Source: Lachnospiraceae bacterium (lineage in GTDB: Bacteria; Bacillota; Clostridia; Lachnospirales; Lachnospiraceae). From it: a stretch of DNA of 64,000 nt. The position numbers and the translations under genes are program-made. Below are positions 46,864-55,989 of this stretch, one piece after another. The stretch covers positions 79,090 through 143,089 of the forward strand of contig JAIKWF010000071.1 in assembly GCA_024685005.1 (NCBI GenBank), read 5' to 3'. Below the pieces are notes generated by a model. It did no database searches, was not told the origin of the DNA, and was given only the letters and a program-made list of their open reading frames with translations. Every line of letters starts with the position of its first letter. The stretch's first letter is position 1.

Positions 46864-47718
46864 ATGAGCGAAAATAAAAAGATCCGTATCATCATTGATT
46901 CCACAACGGATTTACCCCCGGCTTACCAGAGTAAAGTGCTGACAGCACCTCTTATGGTGTCCTTCGGAGAAAAAGAATACAGAGACGGCATCGATCTGAG
47001 CCGGAAAGATTTTTATCAGAAACTGGAACAGGAATCCATCCTGCCCAAAACCAGCCAGCCCTCACCGGCGGTATTTGAATCCCTCTACAAACAGGTCCGT
47101 GGAGAATGCGCCTGCGCTGTCGTGATCACCTTATCTTCCGTGCTCTCCGGCACCTATCAGAGCGCCTGCATTGCCGCAAAAGACTACCCCGAGATCCGGG
47201 TGGTGGATTCTTTAAATGTAGCTTTGGGAACCGGTATTCTGGCAGAATATGCCATCCATCTGGCGGAAGAAGGCATGTCCCTTGACGATCTGGCAGACGA
47301 ACTGGAGAAAAAGAAAAAAGACATCTGTCTGATAGCCATGCTGGATACCCTTGAGTATCTGATGAAGGGGGGACGACTGTCCCGGACAGCCGCTTTTGCA
47401 GGGAGCCTTTTGAACATCAAACCCGTGATCACCATAAAAGACGGAACGGTAGTTGTTCTGGGAAAAGCAAGAGGTGCAAAAAAAGCGAATAATCTGCTGG
47501 TTGAACTGATCACCCAAAACGGTGTAGAATATTCTAAGCCGGTTTTACTTGGCTACTCCGGAACATCGGACCAGCTTTTGCAAAACTATATCACCGACAG
47601 TCAGGACCTGTGGGTTGGCCACTTATCCCGGCTGGACTGCTGCCAGATCTGCAGCGTTATCGGAACCCATGCCGGCCCCGGCGCCGTCGCAGTCGCATTC
47701 TTCCGCTCCGAAACGTGA
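46864..47718 (+). CDS. DegV family fatty-acid-binding protein
   Basis: IIIDSTTDLPPAY...DGIDLSRKDFYQKL...TSQPSP...GTHAGPGAVAVAFF. Confidence 0.96.
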   Translation: MSENKKIRIIIDSTTDLPPAYQSKVLTAPLMVSFGEKEYRDGIDLSRKDFYQKLEQESILPKTSQPSPAVFESLYKQVRGECACAVVITLSSVLSGTYQSACIAAKDYPEIRVVDSLNVALGTGILAEYAIHLAEEGMSLDDLADELEKKKKDICLIAMLDTLEYLMKGGRLSRTAAFAGSLLNIKPVITIKDGTVVVLGKARGAKKANNLLVELITQNGVEYSKPVLLGYSGTSDQLLQNYITDSQDLWVGHLSRLDCCQICSVIGTHAGPGAVAVAFFRSET

Positions 47719-47844
47719 ATCCGGAGGAAACGTAGCGTATTCTGTAGACAGGACAGCCGGGCATGCTTCCGATTGGAATTTACTTTCGGAGATGCGTAGC
47801 AATCTTGGAGCCGCAGATCCGAAACGTGAATCCGGAGGAAACGT
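47708..47844. repeat. 26-bp exact direct repeat, two copies 111 bp apart
   Basis: ccgaaacgtgaatccggaggaaacgt at 47708-47733 and 47819-47844; first copy spans the degV stop codon. Confidence 0.9.
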
Positions 47845-47891
47845 GACCGGCTGGCCGTATAAAAATATTCGAAAAGAAAGGATCCCCGCAA

Positions 47892-48341
47892 ATGTCCCGC
47901 TTTGAAGAATTCACCTTATCTGTATTCAGCATCACCCGCTACTGGAACAAGCTCGCCACAGAGGAAATGCGTGAGCACGGTTTAAAAGGCGCCTATGCCC
48001 TGTATCTTTTAGCCCTTTCCGGTGCAGAAGAAGAAATGACCGCTGCCAGACTTGCAGAGATCACAGAACGGGACAAAGCAGATGTGTCCAGAGCCATTAC
48101 CAGATTTCAGGAGGAAGGCTTGGTAAAACCCATGGGAAAAGGTCACTACCGGGCTCCCATCACTTTAACGCCCAAGGGAAAAAAGATCGCCACACAAATC
48201 CGAAAAAAAGCCTCCTATGCGCTGCAAATTGCAGGAGAAGGCTTATCCGAGGAAATGCGGCAGAATATGTATCAGACCCTTGCCATCATTTCCTCCAATC
48301 TGAAAAATATGTATGAAGACAATTCCTTAAAGTCCGTCTGA
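47892..48341 (+). CDS. MarR family transcriptional regulator
   Basis: Winged helix: MTAARLAEITERDKADVSRAITRFQEEGLVKPMGKGHYRAPITLTPKGKKIA. Confidence 0.92.
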   Translation: MSRFEEFTLSVFSITRYWNKLATEEMREHGLKGAYALYLLALSGAEEEMTAARLAEITERDKADVSRAITRFQEEGLVKPMGKGHYRAPITLTPKGKKIATQIRKKASYALQIAGEGLSEEMRQNMYQTLAIISSNLKNMYEDNSLKSV

Positions 48342-48342
48342 G

Positions 48343-51216
48343 TCACTTAAATGTTGCTACTCTTCCTACAGAATAGAACTTCCTGCCCTTCAGCTTTCCG
48401 TATGCCTGAATTCTGTAAATTCCCTTTTTGGCATCTTTCTTTTTCACGGTAACCGTTATGGTCTTTTGCTTCTTTTTACAGGATACATTCTTCAAAAAGC
48501 TGTACTTTTTACTTTTGTTTTTCCGATAGGTGATCCTGCATCCTGCCGGCTGCATTGCAGCGATCACGCCGTTATCTTCCTTCCACCGGATGGTAAGGGC
48601 GCCGTTTTTCCCTTTGCTGATCTTTTTCAATTTGTACACAGGCAAAAGAGAATAAGCTGTTCTTTCACCCTCTGCGGTATACACCTTGCCGCTTTGATCC
48701 TGAACATAGGGAACCACCTGATAAAAGTATGCCTTATTATCCTTACCCAGCGCTGCTGCTTTTATGCTACCTTCAAGGCTACTTTCCATGGTTTTGCAGA
48801 TCTGATAGCCCTGCTTGCTTTTTTTACTGCGAAGCAAAAGATATCCGTCCGCTCCCTTCGCCTGTTTATACTGTAAAACAAGCTTCGCGTTTTTGACTGT
48901 TTTTCCGGCAGCTTTGACAGAAACCTCCGTAGTTACAGGAGGAACAAGGATCTCACATTCTGCCGCAAGGTTTTCGATCCTGCAGGATATGGTTGCTTTT
49001 CCGTATCCGCATACCGTCACACGGCCGAAATCCGTTACCGTGGCAACGCTCGGATCGCTGCTTTCCCAGGTCACAGGCAGATCCCTCCTGCCTTCGGAAA
49101 AAACAGGAGACGCTGTCAGCTGAATGGTGTCCTGGCGTTTGGCCTGCACCGCTGTCTCGTTTAAAGTAAGTCCGACTAACTTTCCTTCTTCTTTTCCGGG
49201 AACCTTACCGCCCTGCTCTTCTTTTCCTTCTTCCGGCTTTTCTTCACTTCCGCCGTTTCCGTTTCCACTGCTTTCTTCCTGCTCATCTGCGGGAATCTCG
49301 TTGCTGCTGATGATGCCGCCTTTGGTATATGCCTTGATCCGCAGGGAATAGTTGCTCTTTGTTAACTGATCGATGTTCTCTTCTCCCACTGCAGAGCGCA
49401 TAAAATATTCGTTTTTCACAAGGCTTCTGACACCGTCTTTTTCGGTGTAATAATCTCCACAGCAAAGCTCATTGGCGTTGACCCAGTTACTGTCCTGCCC
49501 GCTTTTAACAAATGTTTTGTCCCGGGAAGCATCGGAGTAAAACTCCCAATAGTATGTGATACTTCCGGATTTTTTCGCCTGCATTTTTTCACTGCAGGCC
49601 GCATGCAGAAGGGGCGCCCCTTTAGGCTGCGTCGTAGATGCTTTATCCGTAAGATCCGAAAATACCACCGAGTACTGCTCGCCATTGGTAAGCGGGATCT
49701 CCCGATCCAAAACAATGGTGTGATAGCCGCTGTAATCCAGGCTTCCGCTTTGGGTAAGCCGAAGGGTTCCGCTTTCCGGATCGTTTCCTGTTACCCCGGT
49801 ATAGATCTGAAGGGTATAGTCAGCCCCTTCCGATTTCACTCCAATGCCAACGGCGCTGAGCACTTCTCCCTCATCAGCTCTCGCTCTGTAGATGGCAGCT
49901 GCACTTTCAGTTCTGTAAATGTAATGCCGGTAGTTGGCATTTCCGTCGTACTGATACAGATGGTCGTAGTTATCCGCTTTTTCCGTATCAAACACAAAAG
50001 CGTACTGGTACACGCTGGATCCGGCAGCTTCCTGCAGACCGTGATCCTGATAAGACAGCCAGAAGTATCCGCTCTGTACGCCATCCTCCTGTTCCTCTCC
50101 CCAGCTGTTGCGAACAAGCCAGGCACCGTTTTCCTTCGGGCGGTGAGAGGACCTGAAATATTCCTTCGGAAAATTGTCATCCCATCCTACGATCAGAATA
50201 TTATGGTTTGTGGTGTAATTGCTTCCATCATAATAGTAGCAGTCATGCTGAGCGTTTCCGTAAGTAGAATCCGACATAGAACGGTATCCCGTCCCGATGG
50301 CGCCGTATTTCAGGATCAGTCCCTGCATCTTTTTCCGGAGACTTTCATCTTTATAGCTCTTGGCGATCCTCAGCACATAAGCATTCTGCAAATGCGCCAC
50401 ATCATCCCCGTAAGCTGCCTGCAGGCTTTCAGGCTGTCCCATCAGACCGTTTCTGTCCACTGCCGTATTGGCGGAAAGAGAAGAAAAAGGCGCACTGTTT
50501 TCAGACACAGCCCCGATCCAGGAAGCCAGATGCCAGATGGTCAGGTAATTGTTGCCGCCGCAGTTGATATAAGCATCCTCATCTCCCGCGGCCGTAACCG
50601 AATTGTAATCTCCCTTGGAATATCCCACGGGATCGGAGAGATTTCCTTTTTTGAAAAAATAGTAAGCCAGATGTCGTTCCGACAGATCTACGTTTTTACC
50701 GGCAATCCCTTTTTTGATCAGATTCATTTCCATGCATCCCAGACTGCCGAAGGTCCAGCAAAGACCTGTGGGATTCTGGTTTCGAAGAGGAGGCAGGATC
50801 GCTCCGGCTCTGGGATCATAGGATTCCGGGATCACCTCTTCTTCCGTAAGCTCGGAATGCACACTTTCTTTGTTCGCTTCGGCTTTTTTGCTACCCTGAA
50901 GCTCCGCTCTCTTTGCAAGCCGGCTGCCGGTTTCATTCCTCTCGCCTGGTCCCTCCAGTTCAGACAGACCTTTTACTTCCCCGGGCTCCACCTCTCCCTC
51001 TTCCATAAGAGGGATCTCACCCTGCATCTCTTCCGTGATCGGCTGATCCCGCATGTAATCTGCCCCCGGGGCTGTCACGCCGGATTCTTTTCCCATACCT
51101 GCAGCCAGCGCCGCATCTGATATGGTCATATGAAACAGGAGTATGAGAGCCAAGCTCATACTCCATCTTCTGATCCTGTTTTTTCTGTTATTTTCGGAGA
51201 GTCTGTTGTTTTTCAT
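48343..51216 (-). CDS. Secreted C1-family (papain-like) cysteine protease with Ig-like/BIG2 region
   Basis: LPPLRNQNPTGLCWTFGSLGCMEMNL; NHNILIVGWDDNFP; NGAWLVRNSWG; BIG2-like VTWESSDPSVATVTDFGRVTVCGYGKATIS. Confidence 0.93.
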   Translation of the reverse strand: MKNNRLSENNRKNRIRRWSMSLALILLFHMTISDAALAAGMGKESGVTAPGADYMRDQPITEEMQGEIPLMEEGEVEPGEVKGLSELEGPGERNETGSRLAKRAELQGSKKAEANKESVHSELTEEEVIPESYDPRAGAILPPLRNQNPTGLCWTFGSLGCMEMNLIKKGIAGKNVDLSERHLAYYFFKKGNLSDPVGYSKGDYNSVTAAGDEDAYINCGGNNYLTIWHLASWIGAVSENSAPFSSLSANTAVDRNGLMGQPESLQAAYGDDVAHLQNAYVLRIAKSYKDESLRKKMQGLILKYGAIGTGYRSMSDSTYGNAQHDCYYYDGSNYTTNHNILIVGWDDNFPKEYFRSSHRPKENGAWLVRNSWGEEQEDGVQSGYFWLSYQDHGLQEAAGSSVYQYAFVFDTEKADNYDHLYQYDGNANYRHYIYRTESAAAIYRARADEGEVLSAVGIGVKSEGADYTLQIYTGVTGNDPESGTLRLTQSGSLDYSGYHTIVLDREIPLTNGEQYSVVFSDLTDKASTTQPKGAPLLHAACSEKMQAKKSGSITYYWEFYSDASRDKTFVKSGQDSNWVNANELCCGDYYTEKDGVRSLVKNEYFMRSAVGEENIDQLTKSNYSLRIKAYTKGGIISSNEIPADEQEESSGNGNGGSEEKPEEGKEEQGGKVPGKEEGKLVGLTLNETAVQAKRQDTIQLTASPVFSEGRRDLPVTWESSDPSVATVTDFGRVTVCGYGKATISCRIENLAAECEILVPPVTTEVSVKAAGKTVKNAKLVLQYKQAKGADGYLLLRSKKSKQGYQICKTMESSLEGSIKAAALGKDNKAYFYQVVPYVQDQSGKVYTAEGERTAYSLLPVYKLKKISKGKNGALTIRWKEDNGVIAAMQPAGCRITYRKNKSKKYSFLKNVSCKKKQKTITVTVKKKDAKKGIYRIQAYGKLKGRKFYSVGRVATFK

Positions 51217-51258
51217 ACCCTGTCCCCGCAGTCTTTCCTTCGTCTGATTCCGTTACTT

Positions 51259-52179
51259 CTACGCTGTCTCTGTTTCTCTGCGTTCCCCGTCCGCAGCGCC
51301 GGACTGCTCTTTTTCCCCGGGCTGCTCAGTTTCACCGGACTGCTCTTTTTCTGCCTGCTGTGCTTCCCGGTCTTCTTCCTCCACCATACGCATCAGCTGC
51401 TCTTCCTTGGCTGCCTTTTTGGAATTTACGGTATGCTCCGCATCGGAGCCGTCCATGTATTCTTCGTAAGCCGCCAGAACCTCTTCCGTTTCCCCGTCCA
51501 TCATGATCTCTCCGTCGTTGAGCCAGATGATGCGGTCGCAAAGCTTCCTGACGGTTTCGTTACTGTGGGATACGATGATAACGGTCCTGTCCTGATTGGA
51601 GATCAGTTCCCGCATTTTTCGGAAGCTCTTTTTCTTAAACTGCATATCGCCCACGCTGAGCACTTCGTCAATGAGGATGATATCTGTCTCCATGACCGCC
51701 GTAATGGAAAAGGCCAGCTTGGAATACATGCCGGAGGAATAGGTCCTTACCGGCATATTGATAAACTTGTCAAGACCGGAAAATTCCACGATCTCGTCAT
51801 AGCGGGCATCGATCTGCTCTTTGGAAAAGCCCAGCAGAAGTCCCGATAAATAAATATTCTCTTTTCCGGAAAGCTGATTGTTAAATCCAACACCGATGGA
51901 TAAAAGGGAGATGGTGTGATCTCCGATATCGATACTGCCTTCATCTGCGGAAAAAATCCCCGCAATAGAACGGAGCATGGTGGATTTTCCGCTTCCGTTT
52001 TTTCCTACCAGTCCTACGATCTGCCCTTTGGGAACGTCAAAGCTGACGCCCTTTACGGCTTCGATCTCCGATAGTCTGGATTTTTTCAGAGAGAAGAGAC
52101 TTTTCTTGACTCCCTCTGCTTTGATCACTTTATATCTGATCCGTACGTCCCGTACGCTGATCACGGTTTCCCGGTCCAT
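51259..52179 (-). CDS. Polysaccharide/teichoic-acid ABC exporter ATPase (TagH/Wzt-like)
   Basis: VGLVGKNGSGKSTMLRSIAGI, RTYSSGMYSKLAFSI, DIILIDEVLSVGD. Confidence 0.95.
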   Translation of the reverse strand: MDRETVISVRDVRIRYKVIKAEGVKKSLFSLKKSRLSEIEAVKGVSFDVPKGQIVGLVGKNGSGKSTMLRSIAGIFSADEGSIDIGDHTISLLSIGVGFNNQLSGKENIYLSGLLLGFSKEQIDARYDEIVEFSGLDKFINMPVRTYSSGMYSKLAFSITAVMETDIILIDEVLSVGDMQFKKKSFRKMRELISNQDRTVIIVSHSNETVRKLCDRIIWLNDGEIMMDGETEEVLAAYEEYMDGSDAEHTVNSKKAAKEEQLMRMVEEEDREAQQAEKEQSGETEQPGEKEQSGAADGERRETETA

Positions 52180-52216
52180 ATATTACCTCTTTTTTCCTTT
52201 TCCGACTCTATCTATG

Positions 52217-52317
52217 TGATAACGGATTGCCCCCTGCTTCGCAGTCCCGCAATCATTACTCTTTTCTTCTCTCTGTATATGATAACGGATTGCTCCCTGC
52301 TTCGCAGTCCCGCAATC
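52217..52317. repeat. 38-bp direct repeat, two copies with 63-bp period, in the ABC exporter intergenic region
   Basis: tgataacggattgcYccctgcttcgcagtcccgcaatc at 52217-52254 and 52280-52317, one mismatch. Confidence 0.88.
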
Positions 52318-52442
52318 CTGCGAAACATTCGGAAATCGCGCGGCTTCGCCACGCTTTTTTCCTCATGTTTCGGCGGTCTGCAAGGCCTCAAATCCTCCCG
52401 AAAGCAAGCTTTCGTCGGATTTTCGGCTTTGCATCCCTGTTA

Positions 52443-53225
52443 TCATATGATCTTCACGTAGCTATTTTCATGTTTAACGATCTGCTTGGTTCCGATGACG
52501 GACAGAAGCAGGCTGACCACAAACCAGATCAGCAAAAATTTCAGCCCCGGTCTGCTTTCGTACAGTATGCATTTGCGCATTCCGTCGATGAGCATGGCCA
52601 TGGGATTCAGTCGCAGCATCCAAAGGTTGTAAGGCTCTGGCACACGCTTTTCCAGACTGTAGAAGATGCCCGACATATAAAAGACCAGCCTGAGAAAAAC
52701 GCTGATCAGATTGGCCAGATCATCAAAGTATACACCGAAGTTCAGTACGATGGTGCTGACGCCGTATGTCAGGATCATAAGCACCAGAAATACCGGCACC
52801 GCAAAGATCACACGCCACGTCAGCGGCACATGATAGATGGGGATCATTATAAATACCAGCAAAAAAGCGATACCCATCTTAAAGCCTTCTTCCAGCATGG
52901 TGATCATCACCAGAATATACTTCGGAAGATACACCTTAGAGATCGTGCTTTTGTTTTTCTTTACCAGTCTGGCACTTTTATTTACGGTAGTGGAAAAGAA
53001 GTTCCAAAGGTTCAGTGCCAGAAATACAAAAACCGGAAAATACTGTTCTCCTTTTCCGAATACGATCAGGGATACAAAGGTGTAAACCAGCATGAACAGC
53101 AAGGGATTCAGGATCCACCACATCCAGTTCAGCCGGGATGTTGCCACATCGGCCTTCAGCGAAGCCTTGGCCGAATAGAACATATAGCTTTTGTACTTTT
53201 TGATGTTGTTAAAAAATTTAGTCAT
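52443..53225 (-). CDS. Polysaccharide/teichoic-acid ABC exporter permease (TagG/Wzm-like)
   Basis: ABC2-type membrane protein: WNFFSTTVNKSARLVKKNKSTISKVYLPKYILVM...NPMAMLIDGMRKCI. Confidence 0.93.
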   Translation of the reverse strand: MTKFFNNIKKYKSYMFYSAKASLKADVATSRLNWMWWILNPLLFMLVYTFVSLIVFGKGEQYFPVFVFLALNLWNFFSTTVNKSARLVKKNKSTISKVYLPKYILVMITMLEEGFKMGIAFLLVFIMIPIYHVPLTWRVIFAVPVFLVLMILTYGVSTIVLNFGVYFDDLANLISVFLRLVFYMSGIFYSLEKRVPEPYNLWMLRLNPMAMLIDGMRKCILYESRPGLKFLLIWFVVSLLLSVIGTKQIVKHENSYVKII

Positions 53226-53236
53226 GGTTCCTCACT

Positions 53237-53629
53237 TTATTGATCCGCCAGATCCTCTTTGATCTGGGTCGTGGAGATCTCCGGTGTTCTCGGCAGATAC
53301 ACCACTTCGCAGTACTCCTTTAAAAAATCAAATTTGCCTTCCCAGTCATCCCCCATAACAAAGGTGTCTACCTTGAATTCCTGCACGTCACTGGCTTTCT
53401 GCTCCCAGGACTCTTCGGGAATGACAAGATCCACATAGCGGATGGCTTCCAGCAATTTTTTTCGCTTCTCATAGGAAAAATAGCATTTCTTCTGCTTTTC
53501 ATTCCAGTTGAACTCATCCGTGGATAATGCAACGATCAAGTAGTCACCATATGCTTTTGCTCTCTGCAAAAGATTGACATGACCGTAATGCAGCAGGTCA
53601 AAGGTTCCGTAGGTGATCACTTTTTTCAT
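53237..53629 (-). CDS. tagD: Glycerol-3-phosphate cytidylyltransferase
   Basis: MKKVITYGTFDLLHYGHVNLLQRAKAYGDYLIVALSTDEFN; ATGA overlap with the upstream ORF. Confidence 0.95.
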   Translation of the reverse strand: MKKVITYGTFDLLHYGHVNLLQRAKAYGDYLIVALSTDEFNWNEKQKKCYFSYEKRKKLLEAIRYVDLVIPEESWEQKASDVQEFKVDTFVMGDDWEGKFDFLKEYCEVVYLPRTPEISTTQIKEDLADQ

Positions 53630-55299
53630 GCTTTTCCTCCTTCTGTCTGCAGGGAAAAACGAAGTCGTTTCCGGCGTTCGCAAGTCTCCCGGTAGGCTCG
53701 TTCTCTTTCCCTGTACTCCTCAGGCATATTTCCCTCGATGAGCCAGTCGATCACCCGATCGGTGGCGCCATCGTCCAGCCTGTCAAAATGGCGTTTCACA
53801 TATGCTTCGACTTTTTCCTGCTCGAAGTCCTCCTTCCGAATGGCCGAAAGCAGGCTGTCAAAATCACTTACCACCTTTCCCGGTGCATTTTCCCTGTAGG
53901 GTCTGTGAAAGCCCCGGTCATGGGCATAGGTTTCTTCATCAAAGGCAAAAAACAGCATCGGCTTTTGAAATACCGAATATTCAAACAGGGCAGAAGAATA
54001 ATCTGTGATCAGAAGATCCGTCCCGGGAAAAAGGGTTTCGATGGGATCTTCCGGATCTGCGATCAGCAAATCCTCCCTGTATTTCTCATCGATCAGGATC
54101 TCTTCACTGATCCAGGGATGCATTTTAAACAGCACCGCATACCCTGCGCTTTTTGCCGCCTGCGCCAGAGCGGGCAGATCCAGCATATCCATGGGATAGC
54201 TTGCATCATTTCTTCCACGCCCTCTGTAAGTGGGGGCAAAGAGGATCACTTTTTTGCCCGACAATGCCGGATATTTTTGCAGCATCTTCTCCCGAAACTT
54301 TTTCCGGTTATCTTCCTTCATCAGACGGTCCATCCGCGGAATCCCGCAGGGGATCACCTTTGAACTGTCAATGCCCCAAAGCTCCGAGAAAATGTCTCTT
54401 ACCTGATCGGATGCCACCGTAGCATGGGTGATAAATCTGTGGGCGCAGAAAGGCGCCACGGCACCCTTATGTCCCCATCTGGAATAACCGGTTGCTTTAA
54501 AACCAACTCCTGCATGCCACAGCTGGATCACTTCCGTCTTTCGACTGATGGCAAGCCAGTCCAACATGGGGATGTGGTCATCCACCACCAGAATATCACT
54601 TTGGGCTATGGTCCTGATCAGATCCAGATCACTTTTTGCAGTGTATTTTTTCCCAAGACTGTTTCTGGCGCTTTCCAAAATACGATACTTTTGATCCAGC
54701 GTACCTTCATTCTGTCTCTGCCAGAGCCTGTCCTTCACGCAGGTAAGATTCTCTCCCGGTTTTTCATTCATTTCCGTTAAAAACAGGATTGTCTTTTCCT
54801 CCGCCTTTTCTTTCTGGCTCAGGAAGCGCCGGTATGCCCGGTTATAATATCCTTTTTTCAGGCGGAAAGCTTTCTTTTTCAATGTTTCCGGACCGGGGTC
54901 ATCCAAAATTCCCAGTTCAATATAACCGCCCTCCGTCACGGTAAGCAGCGAGCTGTAATGGCCTTCCTTTTGATAGGGAAAATCCTTCATTGTGGCCTGA
55001 ATGGAAAGATTCTCTCTTACAGATGTTACAAAGCACAAAAGGGCATCCTCCCGGCAGACCGCGATCCGGTAGTTGCCGTTTGAAAGACATCTGCCGTCTC
55101 CTCTGTCTGCAATATTGAAGGTCAGGCTGATCTGCTCCCGGCTTATGTCTGTGACATAAAGCGAGCCTTTGCAGCCACCGTCCTTTTCATTGACAAAATA
55201 AAAGGAAAGCGAATCCATCGGCTGCTCAAAGCCTTCCGGCCGCAGCGTAAGATGCAGAAAGATCCGCTCCCATTTTGCACTTTGCAATATCATTTGCAT
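53626..55299 (-). CDS. CDP-glycerol glycerophosphotransferase family protein with N-terminal beta-rich extension
   Basis: LWHAGVGFKATGYSRWGHKGAVAPF...CGIPRMDRL...FAPTYRGRG...DLLITDYSSALFEYSVFQKPMLFF. Confidence 0.93.
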   Translation of the reverse strand: MQMILQSAKWERIFLHLTLRPEGFEQPMDSLSFYFVNEKDGGCKGSLYVTDISREQISLTFNIADRGDGRCLSNGNYRIAVCREDALLCFVTSVRENLSIQATMKDFPYQKEGHYSSLLTVTEGGYIELGILDDPGPETLKKKAFRLKKGYYNRAYRRFLSQKEKAEEKTILFLTEMNEKPGENLTCVKDRLWQRQNEGTLDQKYRILESARNSLGKKYTAKSDLDLIRTIAQSDILVVDDHIPMLDWLAISRKTEVIQLWHAGVGFKATGYSRWGHKGAVAPFCAHRFITHATVASDQVRDIFSELWGIDSSKVIPCGIPRMDRLMKEDNRKKFREKMLQKYPALSGKKVILFAPTYRGRGRNDASYPMDMLDLPALAQAAKSAGYAVLFKMHPWISEEILIDEKYREDLLIADPEDPIETLFPGTDLLITDYSSALFEYSVFQKPMLFFAFDEETYAHDRGFHRPYRENAPGKVVSDFDSLLSAIRKEDFEQEKVEAYVKRHFDRLDDGATDRVIDWLIEGNMPEEYRERERAYRETCERRKRLRFSLQTEGGKA

Positions 55300-55300
55300 A

Positions 55301-55873
55301 TCAGATACCCCGCTTACTGCGATAGTCGTCTATGCCACTCCATTTCGTATCTTTCTCTGAAAAGATCAGGTCTTTTTCCGTCATACCTTCCGGCATGGGC
55401 CAGTCGATTCCGATCTTCGGGTCGTTCCAAAACAGACCGCCCTCATCGTTGGGATGATAAAAATCAGAACACTTATAAGCAAACTCTGCGTAATCGGAAA
55501 GCACGATAAATCCGTGTGCAAAATTCTTAGGGATAAAAAACTGCTTCTTGTTTTCCGCAGAGAGCCTTACGCCGAACCACTCTCCGAAGGTAGCCGAACC
55601 TTCCCGAAGATCCACCGCAACGTCAAATACTTCTCCGCTGATCACCCGCACCAGCTTATCCTGGGGGAACTCCTTCTGAAAATGAAGGCCTCTCAAAACG
55701 CCCTTTCTGGAGGCTGACTGGTTATCCTGGACAAAAACCTGATCGATACCGGCTTCACGAAAATCATTGGCATTATAGGTCTCGCAAAAATAGCCTCTCT
55801 CGTCACCGAAGACGGTGGGGGTGATAACTTTCAGACCTTCGATCTTGCAATTTTCCACTGTTATCTTTCCCAT
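55301..55873 (-). CDS. rfbC: dTDP-4-dehydrorhamnose 3,5-epimerase
   Basis: DERGYFCETYNANDFREAGI...VRGLHFQ-type motif VLRGLHFQKE...FAHGFIVLSDYAEFAYKCSDFYHPNDEGG. Confidence 0.97.
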   Translation of the reverse strand: MGKITVENCKIEGLKVITPTVFGDERGYFCETYNANDFREAGIDQVFVQDNQSASRKGVLRGLHFQKEFPQDKLVRVISGEVFDVAVDLREGSATFGEWFGVRLSAENKKQFFIPKNFAHGFIVLSDYAEFAYKCSDFYHPNDEGGLFWNDPKIGIDWPMPEGMTEKDLIFSEKDTKWSGIDDYRSKRGI

Positions 55874-55989
55874 AAAGACTTCCTCTCTTTTTCCATATAA
55901 TCGTCCACTATTCTATCCTATCCGGCGTTTTTTGTCCAGTCCGCATGAAAGGAGCGGAGGCAAAAAGCCCCCGCCGCCGGTTATTTCTA

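Noticed and set aside
47549-47905. 118-aa ORF containing two KRESGGNV peptide repeats
   Set aside because: The peptide repeat is only the translation of the 26-bp DNA repeat; overlaps degV in another frame.
49603-51120. 505-aa plus-strand ORF opposite the C1 protease
   Set aside because: Antisense shadow of a clear papain-family gene; no signal, motif or SD.
52227-53243. 338-aa plus-strand ORF spanning the repeat spacer and the exporter permease
   Set aside because: Mostly antisense to a clear ABC2 permease; N-terminal repeats are due to the DNA repeat.
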